Shown in pieces: positions 26,140 to 35,420 of a DNA stretch of 64,000 bases. The DNA is taken from NCBI RefSeq assembly GCF_016735685.1, contig NZ_JAERRA010000001.1, positions 1,922,001 through 1,986,000 on the forward strand, in the 5' to 3' direction. The first letter of the stretch is position 1, and every line of letters begins with the position of its first letter. Origin of the DNA: Piscinibacter lacus. GTDB lineage: Bacteria; Pseudomonadota; Gammaproteobacteria; Burkholderiales; Burkholderiaceae_C. The translations under genes were made by a program, and so were the position numbers. Under the pieces are notes generated by a model. The model saw only the letters and a program-made list of their open reading frames with translations, was not told the DNA's origin and made no database searches.

Positions 26140-29100
26140 TCAGGCGATGGCTGGCCCCGCCTCGGTGCGCGGCCCCGGCGTGCTGCGCCGGGCCAGCAGG
26201 GTGTAGACGGTGGGGACGACGAAGATCGTCAGCAGCGTGCCCAGCGACATGCCGCCGACGATGACCCAGCCGATCTGCTGGCGGCTTTCCGCGCCCGCGC
26301 CGCTGGCCAGGGCCAGGGGGATGGCGCCCAGCACCATGGCGCCGGTCGTCATCAGGATGGGGCGCAGGCGCAGGGCGGCGGCCTCGGCTACCGCGTCCTG
26401 CACGCTGCGGCCCTGCTGGCGCAACTGGTTGGCGAACTCGACGATCAGGATGCCGTGCTTGGTGATCAGGCCGACCAGGGTGATCAGGCCGATCTGCGAA
26501 TACACATTGAGCGTGCCGCCGCTGAGCTGCAAGGCGGCCAGCGCGCCGACCATGGACAGCGGCACCGAGATCAGGATGACCAGCGGATCGACGAAGCTCT
26601 CGAACTGCGCCGCCAGCACCAGGAAGATGAAGGCCAGGGCCAGCACGAAGACCAGGCCCAGCGAGCCGCTGGCGGCCCGGAACTCGCGCGAGATGCCGTT
26701 GAGCTGCAGGGCATAGCCCTCGGGCAGGGTGCGGGCGGCGGCGGTCTCGATGAAGTCCAGCGCCTCGCCCAGCGCAGCGCCGGCCGCCAGGTTGGCGGTG
26801 ATCGTGACCGAGCGGCGCTGGTTGAAGTGGTTCAGCTCGCGCGGCGCCACGTTCTCCTCCACCTGCACCAGGGCCGAGAGCGGCACCATGGTGTCGTTGC
26901 GGCCACGCACATAGAGGCGGTCGATGTCCTGCGGGCGGCTGCGGCCCTCGGCCTCGAGCTGCACCACCACGTCGTATTGCTCGGCACCGCGCTTGTAGCG
27001 GGTGAGCTCGCGGCCGCCGAGCATGGTCTCCAGCGTGCGCGCCACGGCATCGACGGCCACGCCGGCATCGGCGGCGCGCTCGCGGTCCACGCTCAGGCGC
27101 AGCTCGGGCTTGTTCAGGCGCAGGTCGGTGTCGGGCTGGACGATGCCCGGGAACTTGGCGATCTCGGCCAGCAGGGCCTGGGCGGCGCGGCCCATGCCCT
27201 CGTAGCTGTCGCCGCTGACCAGCACCACATTGATCGGCCGCTCGCGGAAGCTCTGGCCCAGCGAGGGCGGCGTCACCGGGAAGGCGCTCACACCGGGCAG
27301 GGCCTCGAAGCGCGGCCGCAGGGCGCCGGCCAGGGCGGGCGTCTTGCGCTCGCGCTCGGACCAGTCGACGGTGCGGGCGATGGCGATGCCGCGCTCCACC
27401 GTGGGGCTGCCGGCCACCATGAAGAGCCGGTCGATCTCGGGGAAATCGCCGCTCTCGCGCACGATGCCGTCGATGGCTTCCAGGTAGCGCTGGGTGAAGG
27501 CCAGGGTCGCGCCATCGGGCGCGCTGACGCTGGTGAAGATCGCGCCGCGGTCCTCGATGGGCGCCAGCTCGCTCTTCATGCCCTGGAACAGCAGGCCGGC
27601 GCCCAGGGCCGAGGCCAGCATCACCGCCAGCACCAGCATGCGCTGGCCCAGGCTCCAGACCAGGGCGCAGCGGTAGCCGCTGGTCAGGCCGCCGAGCAGG
27701 CCCTCCATGAAGCGGTCGAAGCGGCCGGGTTGGGTCTCGAGGCGCAGCAGCTTGCTCGACATCATCGGGCTCAGCGTCAGCGCGACGAAGCCCGAGACGA
27801 CGACCGCCCCGGCCAGCGTCAGCGCGAACTCGGCGAACAGCCGGCCGGTGCGGCCCGGGGTGAAGGCCAGCGGCGCATAGACGGCGGCCAGGGTCAGCGT
27901 CATGGCGACGACGGCGAAGCCGATCTCGCGCCCGCCCTTGATCGCCGCCTGGAAGGGGCTGAGGCCCTCCTCGATATGGCGGTGGATGTTCTCCATCACC
28001 ACGATCGCATCGTCGACCACCAGGCCGATGGCCAGCACCAGGGCCAGCAGCGTCAGGGTGTTGACGGTGAAGCCGGCCAGGGCGATGAGCGCGAAGGCGC
28101 CGACCAGGCTGACCGGGATGGTGACCAGCGGAATCAGCGAAGCCCGCAGCGAGCGCAGGAAGACGAAGACCACCAGCGCGACCAGCAGCACCGCCTCGAC
28201 CAGGGTCTGGTAGACGGAGCGGATCGCGCGGTCGATGAACTCGGTGCTGTCATTGGCCACCTGCACCTTCAGGCCCGGCGGCAGCTCGGCCTGCAACTGC
28301 GGCAACAGGGCGCGCACGCCGGCCGCCACCTCCAGCGGGTTGGCGGTGGCATTGCGGATGATGCCGGTGGCGACCGAGGGCACGCCGTTCAGGCGCACGA
28401 TCGAGCGTTCGCTCTCTGCCGCTTCCTCGACGCGGGCCACATCGCGCAGGCGCACGGTGTGGCCCTGCACCTGGCGCAGCGCGATCTGCGCAAAGCCCTC
28501 GACGGTGTTCAGGTCGGTGCGGGCGGTGACGGTGAACTCGCGCTGCTGGCTTTCGATGCGGCCGGCCGGCAGCTCCAGGTTCTGGGCCCGTAACGCGGCT
28601 TCGACGTCCTGCACCGTCAGGCCGTGGGCGGCCAGGGCATCGGGCTGCAGCCAGATGCGGATGGCATAGAGCCGGTCGCCGTTGAGCCGCACATCGGCCA
28701 CGCCGGGCACGGTCTGCAAGCGCGGCTTGACGATGCGGGTCAGCAGCTCGGTGATCTCCAGCGGGTTCAGGCTGTCGCTGCTGAAGGCCAGCCAGACGGT
28801 GGGCGAGGCATCGGCCTCGACCTTGGCGATGACCGGCTCGACCACCGCATCGGGCAGGCGGGCGCGCACCCGGGCCACCCGGTCGCGCACGTCGGAGGCG
28901 GCGTTGTCCGGATCCTTGGACAGCTTGAAGCGCACCGTGATCTGGCTTTCCTCGGCCCGCGAGATCGAGCTGAGGATCTCGATGCCGTCGATGCCGGCGA
29001 TCGAATCCTCCAGCGGCTTGGTGACCTGGCTTTCGATGACCTCGGACGCCGCGCCCAGCAGCCGCGTGGTGACGGTGACGACCGGCTCGTCGATGCGCGG

Positions 29101-29211
29101 GTACTCGCGCAACTGCAAGCCGCTGAAGGCCACCAGGCCCACCAGCAGCAGCAGCAGCGAGAGCACGGTCGCGAGGACCGGGCGGCGAATGGAAAGCTCG
29201 GCGATCTGCAT
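26140..29211 (-). CDS. RND efflux transporter, inner-membrane permease
   Basis: Proton-driven tripartite efflux pump subunit of 1023 aa (AcrB/HAE-type). It begins with the typical cytosolic start MQIAELSIRRPVLATV and a first membrane helix, has a large periplasmic domain (about 30-330), TM helices 2-6 with the proton-relay pair of aspartates (GLVVDDAIVVMENI, Asp about 400-401), a second periplasmic loop, and a C-terminal TM set (LNVYSQIGLITLVGLITKHGILIVEF). The C-terminus ends soon after the last helix. The gene is 16 bp downstream of its adaptor. No outer-membrane factor or regulator gene is adjacent, so it probably borrows a TolC-like channel. Confidence 0.94.
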   Translation of the reverse strand: MQIAELSIRRPVLATVLSLLLLLVGLVAFSGLQLREYPRIDEPVVTVTTRLLGAASEVIESQVTKPLEDSIAGIDGIEILSSISRAEESQITVRFKLSKDPDNAASDVRDRVARVRARLPDAVVEPVIAKVEADASPTVWLAFSSDSLNPLEITELLTRIVKPRLQTVPGVADVRLNGDRLYAIRIWLQPDALAAHGLTVQDVEAALRAQNLELPAGRIESQQREFTVTARTDLNTVEGFAQIALRQVQGHTVRLRDVARVEEAAESERSIVRLNGVPSVATGIIRNATANPLEVAAGVRALLPQLQAELPPGLKVQVANDSTEFIDRAIRSVYQTLVEAVLLVALVVFVFLRSLRASLIPLVTIPVSLVGAFALIALAGFTVNTLTLLALVLAIGLVVDDAIVVMENIHRHIEEGLSPFQAAIKGGREIGFAVVAMTLTLAAVYAPLAFTPGRTGRLFAEFALTLAGAVVVSGFVALTLSPMMSSKLLRLETQPGRFDRFMEGLLGGLTSGYRCALVWSLGQRMLVLAVMLASALGAGLLFQGMKSELAPIEDRGAIFTSVSAPDGATLAFTQRYLEAIDGIVRESGDFPEIDRLFMVAGSPTVERGIAIARTVDWSERERKTPALAGALRPRFEALPGVSAFPVTPPSLGQSFRERPINVVLVSGDSYEGMGRAAQALLAEIAKFPGIVQPDTDLRLNKPELRLSVDRERAADAGVAVDAVARTLETMLGGRELTRYKRGAEQYDVVVQLEAEGRSRPQDIDRLYVRGRNDTMVPLSALVQVEENVAPRELNHFNQRRSVTITANLAAGAALGEALDFIETAAARTLPEGYALQLNGISREFRAASGSLGLVFVLALAFIFLVLAAQFESFVDPLVILISVPLSMVGALAALQLSGGTLNVYSQIGLITLVGLITKHGILIVEFANQLRQQGRSVQDAVAEAAALRLRPILMTTGAMVLGAIPLALASGAGAESRQQIGWVIVGGMSLGTLLTIFVVPTVYTLLARRSTPGPRTEAGPAIA

Positions 29212-29227
29212 GCGCGCGCCCGGCCGC

Positions 29228-30394
29228 TCAGCGGGCCGGGCCGCTGGCGCGGGCCGGGGGGCCGATGCGCACCTCGCGCAGGGCCAGACCGTCGGCCCGC
29301 ATCAGCCGGGCCGGGCCGGCGGTGACGATGGTGTCGCCGGCTTGCAGGCCCGGCGCCAACACCTCGACCCGGCCGGCATTGCGCCAGCCGGTGGTCACCG
29401 GCAGACGCTCGCTGCGCGCGGGCTGGCCGGCGGCGGCGGGCCGGACCCGCACCAAGTAGACGCGGCCGTCCTGCGGCACCAGGGCCTCCTCGGGCACGGT
29501 CAGCGCGCCCTCGCGGCGGCCCAGCTCGATTTCGACCCGCGCGAACATGCCGGGCCGCAGGCCGGGCGGCACCCGGTCCAGCCGGGCGCGCAGGGCCAGC
29601 GCGCGGCCGTCGGTGTCGACCTGCGTCTCCAGGGCCTGGATGCGCGCCGACAGCTCGAGCTGCGGCTGGGCATCCAGGCGCAGGCTCAGCGGCTGGCCCG
29701 GCTTGAGCCGGGCCAGCTCGCGTTCGGGCAGGCGGAACTCGACCTCCAGGTGGCGCAGGTCTTCCAGCATCACCAGGTCGGCGCCGGCCGCCACGACGGC
29801 GCCGACATCGACCTTGCGCAGCCCGACCCGCCCGTCGAAAGGCGCCAGCAAGCGCAGCCGCGCCAGCTCGGCCCGGGCCAGCTCGCGCTGGGCCTCGGCC
29901 ACGGCCAGGGTGGCGGCGGTCTGGTCGGCGACGCTGCGGGTGACGAAACCCTGGGCGACCAGCTCGACATTGCGCTGGTGGTTGCTGCGGGCCACGGCCA
30001 GTTGCGCCTCGGCCTGGGCAAGCTGGGCGCGCGGCAGGCTGTCGTCGAGCTGCACCAGCACCTGGCCGCGGCGCACGGCCTCGCCGTCGCGGAAGCCGAG
30101 CTGCACGATGCGGCCGCCAACCTCGGGCCGCAGCATCACGCTTTGCGCGGCGCGCAAGCTGCCGACGGCCTGCACCCGCTCGACCAGGGTCTCGCGTTCG
30201 ACCTGGCCGACTTCGACGGCAATCGGCCCGCCAGCCGCCGGCCCGCCGCGCACCGCCCCCGCAGGCTGCGAAGCCGCTGCCGGCCGGCCCGCGGCCGAGG
30301 CGCCTGCCGCCACCGGCCCGCGCTGCAACCACCAGGCCCCGGCCGAAAGGCCGGCCAGGGCAAGGAGGGCCAGGAGGAGAACGGGTCGCTTCAT
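29228..30394 (-). CDS. RND efflux periplasmic adaptor (membrane fusion protein)
   Basis: Adaptor linking the RND pump to an outer-membrane channel, 388 aa. An N-terminal hydrophobic anchor (about 5-22, LLLALLALAGLSAGAWWL) without a lipobox is followed by an Ala/Pro/Gly-rich linker. The biotinyl-lipoyl half motif is at about 85-120 (AQSVMLRPEVGGRIVQLGFRDG). An alpha-helical hairpin (about 125-180, rich in Ala, Gln and Glu), a second lipoyl half (LLAPFDGRVGLRKVDVGAVV) and beta-barrel and membrane-proximal domains come after. Start ATG at 30394; an upstream in-frame start exists but would add a basic non-hydrophobic extension. Same operon as the permease. Confidence 0.93.
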   Translation of the reverse strand: MKRPVLLLALLALAGLSAGAWWLQRGPVAAGASAAGRPAAASQPAGAVRGGPAAGGPIAVEVGQVERETLVERVQAVGSLRAAQSVMLRPEVGGRIVQLGFRDGEAVRRGQVLVQLDDSLPRAQLAQAEAQLAVARSNHQRNVELVAQGFVTRSVADQTAATLAVAEAQRELARAELARLRLLAPFDGRVGLRKVDVGAVVAAGADLVMLEDLRHLEVEFRLPERELARLKPGQPLSLRLDAQPQLELSARIQALETQVDTDGRALALRARLDRVPPGLRPGMFARVEIELGRREGALTVPEEALVPQDGRVYLVRVRPAAAGQPARSERLPVTTGWRNAGRVEVLAPGLQAGDTIVTAGPARLMRADGLALREVRIGPPARASGPAR

Positions 30395-30527
30395 TCGGTC
30401 GGGGGATTCAGGATCGGCGCGGCGGGACGCGGGCCGCGATCCTCGCCGCAAGCGGCCCGGCCTGCCGGCCGCCGCCGCAAGACCGCAAGCCGCAGGGCGG
30501 CGGCAACATGCGCTTCACATGCAGGCC

Positions 30528-30986
30528 TCACCGGCGGATCCCGCCGGGCACGCCCTGGTTGGCCAGGCGGTCGGCGCGTTCGTTGCCGGGGTCGCCGGCA
30601 TGGCCCTTGACCCAGCGCCAGTCGATGGTGTGCAGGGCGGCCAGGGCATCGAGCCGGGCCCAGAGGTCGGCGTTCTTCACCGGCTGGCCGCCGGCGGTGC
30701 GCCAGCCGCGGCGCTTCCAGTTGTGGATCCACTCGCTGATGCCCTGCTGCACATAGCTGCTGTCGGTGTAGACGACGATGTTGCAACTGCGCTTGAGACT
30801 GGCCAGCGCCTCGATGACGGCGGTCAGTTCCATGCGGTTGTTGGTCGTGCTGGGCTCGCCGCCGAAGAGCTCTTTCTCATGCTCGCCGCTGGTGAGCCAG
30901 ACGCCCCAGCCGCCGGGGCCGGGGTTGCCCTTGCAGGCGCCATCGGCATAGATGGTGACGGCGGGTCGCTGGATCGGGAGATTCAT
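30528..30986 (-). CDS. rnhA: Ribonuclease HI
   Basis: Cleaves the RNA strand of RNA-DNA hybrids. The 152-aa product has the catalytic acidic residues Asp15 ([11 protein letters not shown]), Glu53 (NNRMELTAV), Asp75 (YTDSSYV) and Asp139 (NERADRLA), plus His129 in VKGHAGD. Its start overlaps the stop of the upstream methyltransferase gene as ATGA, the same pairing seen in many proteobacteria. Confidence 0.96.
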   Translation of the reverse strand: MNLPIQRPAVTIYADGACKGNPGPGGWGVWLTSGEHEKELFGGEPSTTNNRMELTAVIEALASLKRSCNIVVYTDSSYVQQGISEWIHNWKRRGWRTAGGQPVKNADLWARLDALAALHTIDWRWVKGHAGDPGNERADRLANQGVPGGIRR

Positions 30987-31804
30987 TCGGGCAGACGGGA
31001 AGACGGGGACGAGGGCGGCCGCGGCGGGGCCAGGGCCTGGCGATGCCCGCCGGCCACGGCAGGCGCGGCCCGGGCGCGGCGCGGGCGCTTCCAGGCCGGG
31101 CCGATCAGGCGCATGGCGGCCACGCGCTTGACCGCCACGAGGATGTGCAGGGCGCCGAACATCGGCCACCAGCGGTCGCCGGCGGATTCCATCCAGGCCC
31201 AGCGGTCCAGCCAGGGCGCGCTGCGCCAGGGCGGACGGTAGGCGCCGAAACGGCCGCCTTCGACCTCGAAGCTCAGCAGGCGCAGCCAGTCGCGCAGGCG
31301 GCGCGGGCTGAGCAGGCGGCCGGAGCCCGCCTCGCCGCAGGGCAGGTAGACGGGGCCTTCGCTGCCGAAGCGGCGCAGCAGCAGGCCGCCGCTCTGGCGC
31401 AGGCCCCAGAGGCTGTCGGGGTTGAAGCCGACAATCACCACCCGGCCTTCGGGCACAAGCACGCGCTCGACCTCGCGCAAGGTGGCATGCGGGTCCAGGC
31501 AGAGGTCCAGGGTGTGCGGCAGCAGCACCAGGTCCAGGCTCTGGGTGGCGAAGGGCAGGGCATGGAAGTCGCAGACCACGGCGGCGCGCGGGTCGGGCGC
31601 GACCGGCTCGTCTACCAGCCAGCGGTGCGGCATGCGGTTGGCCTGGAGGCCCTGCAGGGCAGGCAGGCCGAGCTGGATGGCGTGGAAGCCGAAGAGGTCG
31701 GCCACCAGGGCATCGAGCTGCTGCTGTTCCCAGCTCAGTGCATAGCGGCCGGCGGGGGTCTCCAGCCAGGGGGCCAAACCTATACTCAAAGAACTCAAGG
31801 TCAT
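30983..31804 (-). CDS. SAM-dependent methyltransferase, class I
   Basis: Methyltransferase of 273 aa of the family commonly found next to rnhA and gloB. The fold is visible as the Methyltransf_11-like core (about 60-150): [19 protein letters not shown], then [26 protein letters not shown]. The N-terminal glycine-rich SAM motif is poorly formed (the stretch around QANRMPHRW). The C-terminal tail from about 235 is basic and Pro-rich. Substrate unknown. ATG at 31804 shares the CATG tetranucleotide with the gloB start on the other strand; a TTG 33 bp further upstream (31837) would lie inside gloB. Forms an operon with rnhA. Confidence 0.85.
   Translation of the reverse strand: MTLSSLSIGLAPWLETPAGRYALSWEQQQLDALVADLFGFHAIQLGLPALQGLQANRMPHRWLVDEPVAPDPRAAVVCDFHALPFATQSLDLVLLPHTLDLCLDPHATLREVERVLVPEGRVVIVGFNPDSLWGLRQSGGLLLRRFGSEGPVYLPCGEAGSGRLLSPRRLRDWLRLLSFEVEGGRFGAYRPPWRSAPWLDRWAWMESAGDRWWPMFGALHILVAVKRVAAMRLIGPAWKRPRRARAAPAVAGGHRQALAPPRPPSSPSSRLPE
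31781..31786 (+). promoter_or_regulatory. Predicted gloB -10 box
   Basis: TATACT (5/6 match to the sigma-70 -10) ends 16 bp before the gloB ATG, inside the methyltransferase coding region. The -35 region is weak. It implies a leader of roughly 10 nt with AAGG near the start as ribosome-binding site. Confidence 0.5.
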
Positions 31805-32591
31805 GAAGCTGCTCGCCGTTCCCGCCTTCACGGACAACTACATCTGGATGCTCCACGACGCCGCGCAAGCGGTGGTCGTCGATCCGGGGGACGCTGCACC
31901 GGTCATCGCGGTGCTCGACCGGCTGAAGCTCGAAATCGGCGGGATTCTAGTGACGCATCACCATGGCGATCACACCGGCGGTCTGGCGGGTCTGGCCGAG
32001 CATGCCCGGCAGCGCGGCCAGGGGCCGTATCCCGTCTTCGGCCCGGCCGGCAGCGGCATCGCCGGCCTGACGCGCACGGTGGCCGAGGGCGACCGGGTCG
32101 AGCGGCTCGGCCTGGCTTTCGAAGTGCTGGCCGTGCCCGGCCACACCCTGGATCACCTGGCCTATGTGGCCCGGCCGGCCGGCGAGGCGCCGCTGCTCTT
32201 CTGCGGCGACACGCTGTTCTCGGGCGGCTGCGGCCGCCTGTTCGAGGGCACGGCAGCGCAGATGCATGCCTCGCTCGGCCGCCTGGCGGCCTTGCCGGCC
32301 GACACGCGGGTCTGCTGCGCCCACGAATACACCCTGTCCAACCTGGCTTTTGCCAGCGCGCTCGAGCCCGAGAATGCCGCGCTGGCCGCCCACCGCCAGC
32401 ACTGCCTGGCCCTGCGGGCGCGCGGCGAGCCCACCCTGCCCAGCCGCATCGGCCTGGAGCGGGCGATCAATCCCTTCCTGCGCAGTGGCGAAGCCGCTGT
32501 CGCAGCCCAGGCTCGCGCCCAGGGCGCGGCCTCCGACGATCCGGTGGCCGTGCTGGCCGCGATCCGGACCTGGAAGAACAGCTACCGATGA
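31803..32591 (+). CDS. gloB: Hydroxyacylglutathione hydrolase (glyoxalase II)
   Basis: Hydrolyses S-D-lactoylglutathione to lactate and glutathione in methylglyoxal detoxification. The 262-aa protein has the metallo-beta-lactamase metal motif [10 protein letters not shown] (51-60), [25 protein letters not shown] and the C-terminal HAGH-type domain with [14 protein letters not shown]. Length is typical (about 255). Its ATG overlaps that of the divergent methyltransferase gene, and its stop overlaps mltD as ATGA. Confidence 0.96.
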   Translation: MKLLAVPAFTDNYIWMLHDAAQAVVVDPGDAAPVIAVLDRLKLEIGGILVTHHHGDHTGGLAGLAEHARQRGQGPYPVFGPAGSGIAGLTRTVAEGDRVERLGLAFEVLAVPGHTLDHLAYVARPAGEAPLLFCGDTLFSGGCGRLFEGTAAQMHASLGRLAALPADTRVCCAHEYTLSNLAFASALEPENAALAAHRQHCLALRARGEPTLPSRIGLERAINPFLRSGEAAVAAQARAQGAASDDPVAVLAAIRTWKNSYR

Positions 32592-34384
32592 GTCCACCTT
32601 CCCGGCCGCTGCGGCGCCCTGCCGCCCGAACCGCCGGCCTGCTGCTGCTCACGGCCCTGCTCGGCGCCTGCGCCGGCCTGCAGCCCCCGCCCGCCACCGT
32701 ACCGCCCCCCCAGGCCGGTCTGCCCACCCCGGCCCGCGCCGCCGGGCCAGGCCGCGATCCGTCTGCGCCGCCGGCCCCGGCGGCCCTGCCGCAAGCCGGC
32801 GCCCGGCCTGCGGCCCAGGCTGTACCCCTGCCTGCACCCCGGTCCGCCCCCTCGCCCGCCCCCCAAGCCGCTGCCGCGACCACGCTGCCGCAGGCCGAGC
32901 CCGCCGCAGGCCCTTTCACTGCGCCCGGCGCCGAGGCCTCCACCCTGCCGCCGCCCTATGCCCCGGCCGACAAGGGCACGGGGGCCGGCCTGCTGATCGA
33001 CCCCTTGCAGCCCGACCGGCCGCCGCAGGCCGAGGCGACCGCCCGGCAGGACCTCTGGGAGCGCGTCCGCCGGGGCTTCCGCCTGGAGGGCCTGGACGGA
33101 CCCGAAGTCGAGCATCAGCGCCGCTGGTACGGCAGCCGGCCCGAGTACGTGCAGCGCATGACTTCGCGCGCCAGCCGCTACCTCTTCCACATCGTCGACG
33201 AGGTCGAGCGCCGCGGCCTGCCGAGCGAACTGGCCCTGCTGCCCTTCATCGAGAGCGCCTTCAACCCGCAGGCCATGTCCTCGGCCAAGGCCTCGGGCAT
33301 GTGGCAGTTCATCCCCTCGACGGGCAGGCACTTCGACCTGACGCAGAACCTGTTCCGCGACGACCGCCGCGACGTGCTGGCCTCGACCCAGGCCGCGCTG
33401 GACTACCTGCAGAAGCTGCACGCCATGTTCGGCGACTGGCACCTGGCCCTGGCCGCCTACAACTGGGGCGAGGGCAGTGTGCAGCGCGCGATCAAGCGCA
33501 ACCAGCGTGCCGGCCTGCCCACCGGCTATGCCCACCTGCGCATGCCGGCGGAGACGCGGCACTACGTGCCCAAGCTGCTGGCGGTCAAGGCCATCATCAG
33601 CGCGCCGCAGGACTTCGGGATGACGCTGCCGCCCATCGAGAACCATCCCTACTTCCTGGCGGTGCCGATCCAGCGCGACATCGACACCGCCCTGGTCGCC
33701 GAGCTGGCCGAGCTGCCGCTGGCCGAGGTGCAGGCGCTCAATCCCTCGATGAACAAGCCGGTGATCCTGGCTGCCGGCACGCCACAGGTGCTGCTGCCCT
33801 GGGACAACGCGCAGCGCTTCATCCAGCGCCTGGACCGCCACAAGGGCAGCCTGGCAAGCTGGACGGCCTGGGTGGTGCCCCGCACCATGGGCCCGGGCGA
33901 GGCCGCCGAGCGCGTCGGCATGCCGGAAGCCGAGCTGCGCAGCCTGAACCGCATCCCGCCGCGCATGATGGTCAAGGCCGGCTCGACCCTGCTGGTGCCG
34001 CGCGCCGGCAAGCGCGACCAGGATGTGGCCGAGCATGTGGCCGAGCATGCCCAGCTTGCGCTGGCGCCGATCCGGCCGCCGGGCCGCCGCGTGGTCACCA
34101 AGGCCCGCGCCAAGGAGCGCACGCTCGCGGCCCTGGCCGCACGGCATGGCTTGAGCGCCGAGGCCGTGGCGGGCTGGAACGGCTGGTCGGCCGACACCCG
34201 GCTGCGGCCGGGCCAGAAGGTGGTGCTCTACCTGCCGGCCAAGGCCAAGGGGCTGGCCTCGGGCAAGCGGCCGATCGCCAAGGCGCGCAAGGCGCCGAAG
34301 GTGAAGGCGGCGCAGGCGGCGGGCAAGGTCCGCAAGGCCGCGCGGCCGGAAGCCAAGCGCAAGCTGGCGGCGCCCGCCCGCTAG
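32588..34384 (+). CDS. mltD: Membrane-bound lytic murein transglycosylase D, LysM
   Basis: Peptidoglycan-cleaving lipoprotein of 598 aa. The N-terminus has a signal with lipobox (LLLTALLGAC, Cys at about 28). A long Pro/Ala-rich linker follows to about 150, then the SLT domain (about 180-310) with catalytic Glu222 (PFIESAFNP) and the AAYNWGEGS and ARHYVPK-like (TRHYVPK) elements. LysM-type repeats are at about 425-475 and 510-555. The tail is Lys/Ala-rich (AKARKAPKVKAAQAAGK) and would bind acidic polymers or remain disordered. The start overlaps the gloB stop. Confidence 0.92.
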   Translation: MSPPSRPLRRPAARTAGLLLLTALLGACAGLQPPPATVPPPQAGLPTPARAAGPGRDPSAPPAPAALPQAGARPAAQAVPLPAPRSAPSPAPQAAAATTLPQAEPAAGPFTAPGAEASTLPPPYAPADKGTGAGLLIDPLQPDRPPQAEATARQDLWERVRRGFRLEGLDGPEVEHQRRWYGSRPEYVQRMTSRASRYLFHIVDEVERRGLPSELALLPFIESAFNPQAMSSAKASGMWQFIPSTGRHFDLTQNLFRDDRRDVLASTQAALDYLQKLHAMFGDWHLALAAYNWGEGSVQRAIKRNQRAGLPTGYAHLRMPAETRHYVPKLLAVKAIISAPQDFGMTLPPIENHPYFLAVPIQRDIDTALVAELAELPLAEVQALNPSMNKPVILAAGTPQVLLPWDNAQRFIQRLDRHKGSLASWTAWVVPRTMGPGEAAERVGMPEAELRSLNRIPPRMMVKAGSTLLVPRAGKRDQDVAEHVAEHAQLALAPIRPPGRRVVTKARAKERTLAALAARHGLSAEAVAGWNGWSADTRLRPGQKVVLYLPAKAKGLASGKRPIAKARKAPKVKAAQAAGKVRKAARPEAKRKLAAPAR

Positions 34385-34389
34385 TGCGG

Positions 34390-34411
34390 CCCGCCGGCTC
34401 CGGCCGGCGGG
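34390..34411. terminator. Hairpin between convergent mltD and recR
   Basis: Perfect 9-bp stem CCCGCCGGC / GCCGGCGGG (34390-34398, 34403-34411) with a TCCG loop in the 34-bp gap between two convergent genes. No T-run; likely a two-way stop. Confidence 0.55.
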
Positions 34412-34418
34412 GTGGCGC

Positions 34419-35012
34419 TCAGCGCCGGTCGGCCAGGGCGTGGGCCAGGGTGCCGAGGTCGACGTATTCCAGCTCGCTGCCGACGGGCACGCCGCGCGCC
34501 AGGCGGGTCACGTTCAGGCCCTGGGGCTTGAGTGCCTGGGCGATGGCCTGGGCGGTGGCCTCGCCCTCGGCGGTGAAGCTGGTGGCGAGGATCAGTTCCT
34601 CGACCTCGCCGTCCTGCGCCCGCGCCAGCAGCGGGGCCAGGCCGATGTCATGCACGCCGATGCCATCCAGCGGCGAAAGGCGGCCCATCAGCACGAAGTA
34701 AAGGCCGCGGTAGCTGCCGCTGCGCTCCAGCGCGGCCTGGTCGGCCGGCGTCTCGACGACCAGCAACTGCCGGCCGTTGCGGGCCGGGTCGAGGCAGGTG
34801 GTGCAGACCTCGGCCTCGGTGAAGGTGTGGCAGCGCGCGCAGTGGCGCACCGCCTGGTCGGCATGGCCCAGGGCCTGGGCGAGCTGGCGCGCCGCCGGGC
34901 GATCGTGCTGCAGCAGGTGGTAGGCCATGCGCTGGGCCGATTTCTGCCCGACGCCGGGCAGGCGGCGCAGGGCTTCGATCAGCGATTCCAGCGCGCCGGG
35001 GGCGGCGCTCAT
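34419..35012 (-). CDS. recR: Recombination mediator RecR
   Basis: Partner of RecO/RecF in loading RecA at gaps. The 197-aa protein has a helix-hairpin-helix ([19 protein letters not shown], 16-34), a C4 zinc finger (Cys58, 61, 70, 73), and a Toprim domain (about 80-175, LLVVETPAD and [10 protein letters not shown]). Last gene of the dnaX-ybaB-recR operon. Confidence 0.96.
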   Translation of the reverse strand: MSAAPGALESLIEALRRLPGVGQKSAQRMAYHLLQHDRPAARQLAQALGHADQAVRHCARCHTFTEAEVCTTCLDPARNGRQLLVVETPADQAALERSGSYRGLYFVLMGRLSPLDGIGVHDIGLAPLLARAQDGEVEELILATSFTAEGEATAQAIAQALKPQGLNVTRLARGVPVGSELEYVDLGTLAHALADRR

Positions 35013-35046
35013 CGGGGCGGACGCCGTGCGGCGGTGCCTGGCGTGT

Positions 35047-35373
35047 TCAGAAGGGCAGCTTCATGCCCGGCGGCAGGGGCATGCCGGCGGTGATCTTGGC
35101 CATCTTCTCGGCGCTCAGCGCCTCGGCGCGGCGCAAGCCGTCGTTGAAGGCGGCGGCGACCAGGTCTTCGAGCATGTCCTTGTCGTCGGCCAGCAGGCTG
35201 GGGTCGATGGCGATGCGCTTCACGTCGTGCTTGCAGGTCATGGTGACCTTGACCAGGCCGCCGCCGGACTGGCCTTCGACTTCCAGCAGCGCCAGTTCGT
35301 CCTGGGCGCGCTTGAGGTTGTCCTGCATGGCCTGGGCCTGCTTCATCAGGCCGGCAAGTTGTCCCTTGAGCAT
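35047..35373 (-). CDS. ybaB: YbaB/EbfC nucleoid-associated protein
   Basis: Small dimeric DNA-binding protein of 108 aa that binds the nucleoid. The family core is clear: [39 protein letters not shown], and the [15 protein letters not shown] helix, with a C-terminal [11 protein letters not shown]. Sits between dnaX and recR, the usual gene order. Confidence 0.95.
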   Translation of the reverse strand: MLKGQLAGLMKQAQAMQDNLKRAQDELALLEVEGQSGGGLVKVTMTCKHDVKRIAIDPSLLADDKDMLEDLVAAAFNDGLRRAEALSAEKMAKITAGMPLPPGMKLPF

Positions 35374-35420
35374 GGGGTGATCCTCGGAAAGGTCGGGTCG
35401 GGAGGGAAAGGGCAGCCGCT

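Noticed and set aside
26455..28593. 712-codon plus-strand frame opposite the RND permease
   Set aside because: Shadow of the permease gene in codon-biased DNA, no recognisable motifs.
30471..30504. Inverted repeat between rnhA and the RND adaptor as a terminator
   Set aside because: Only 8 bp with an 18-nt loop and no T-run; not distinguishable from GC background.
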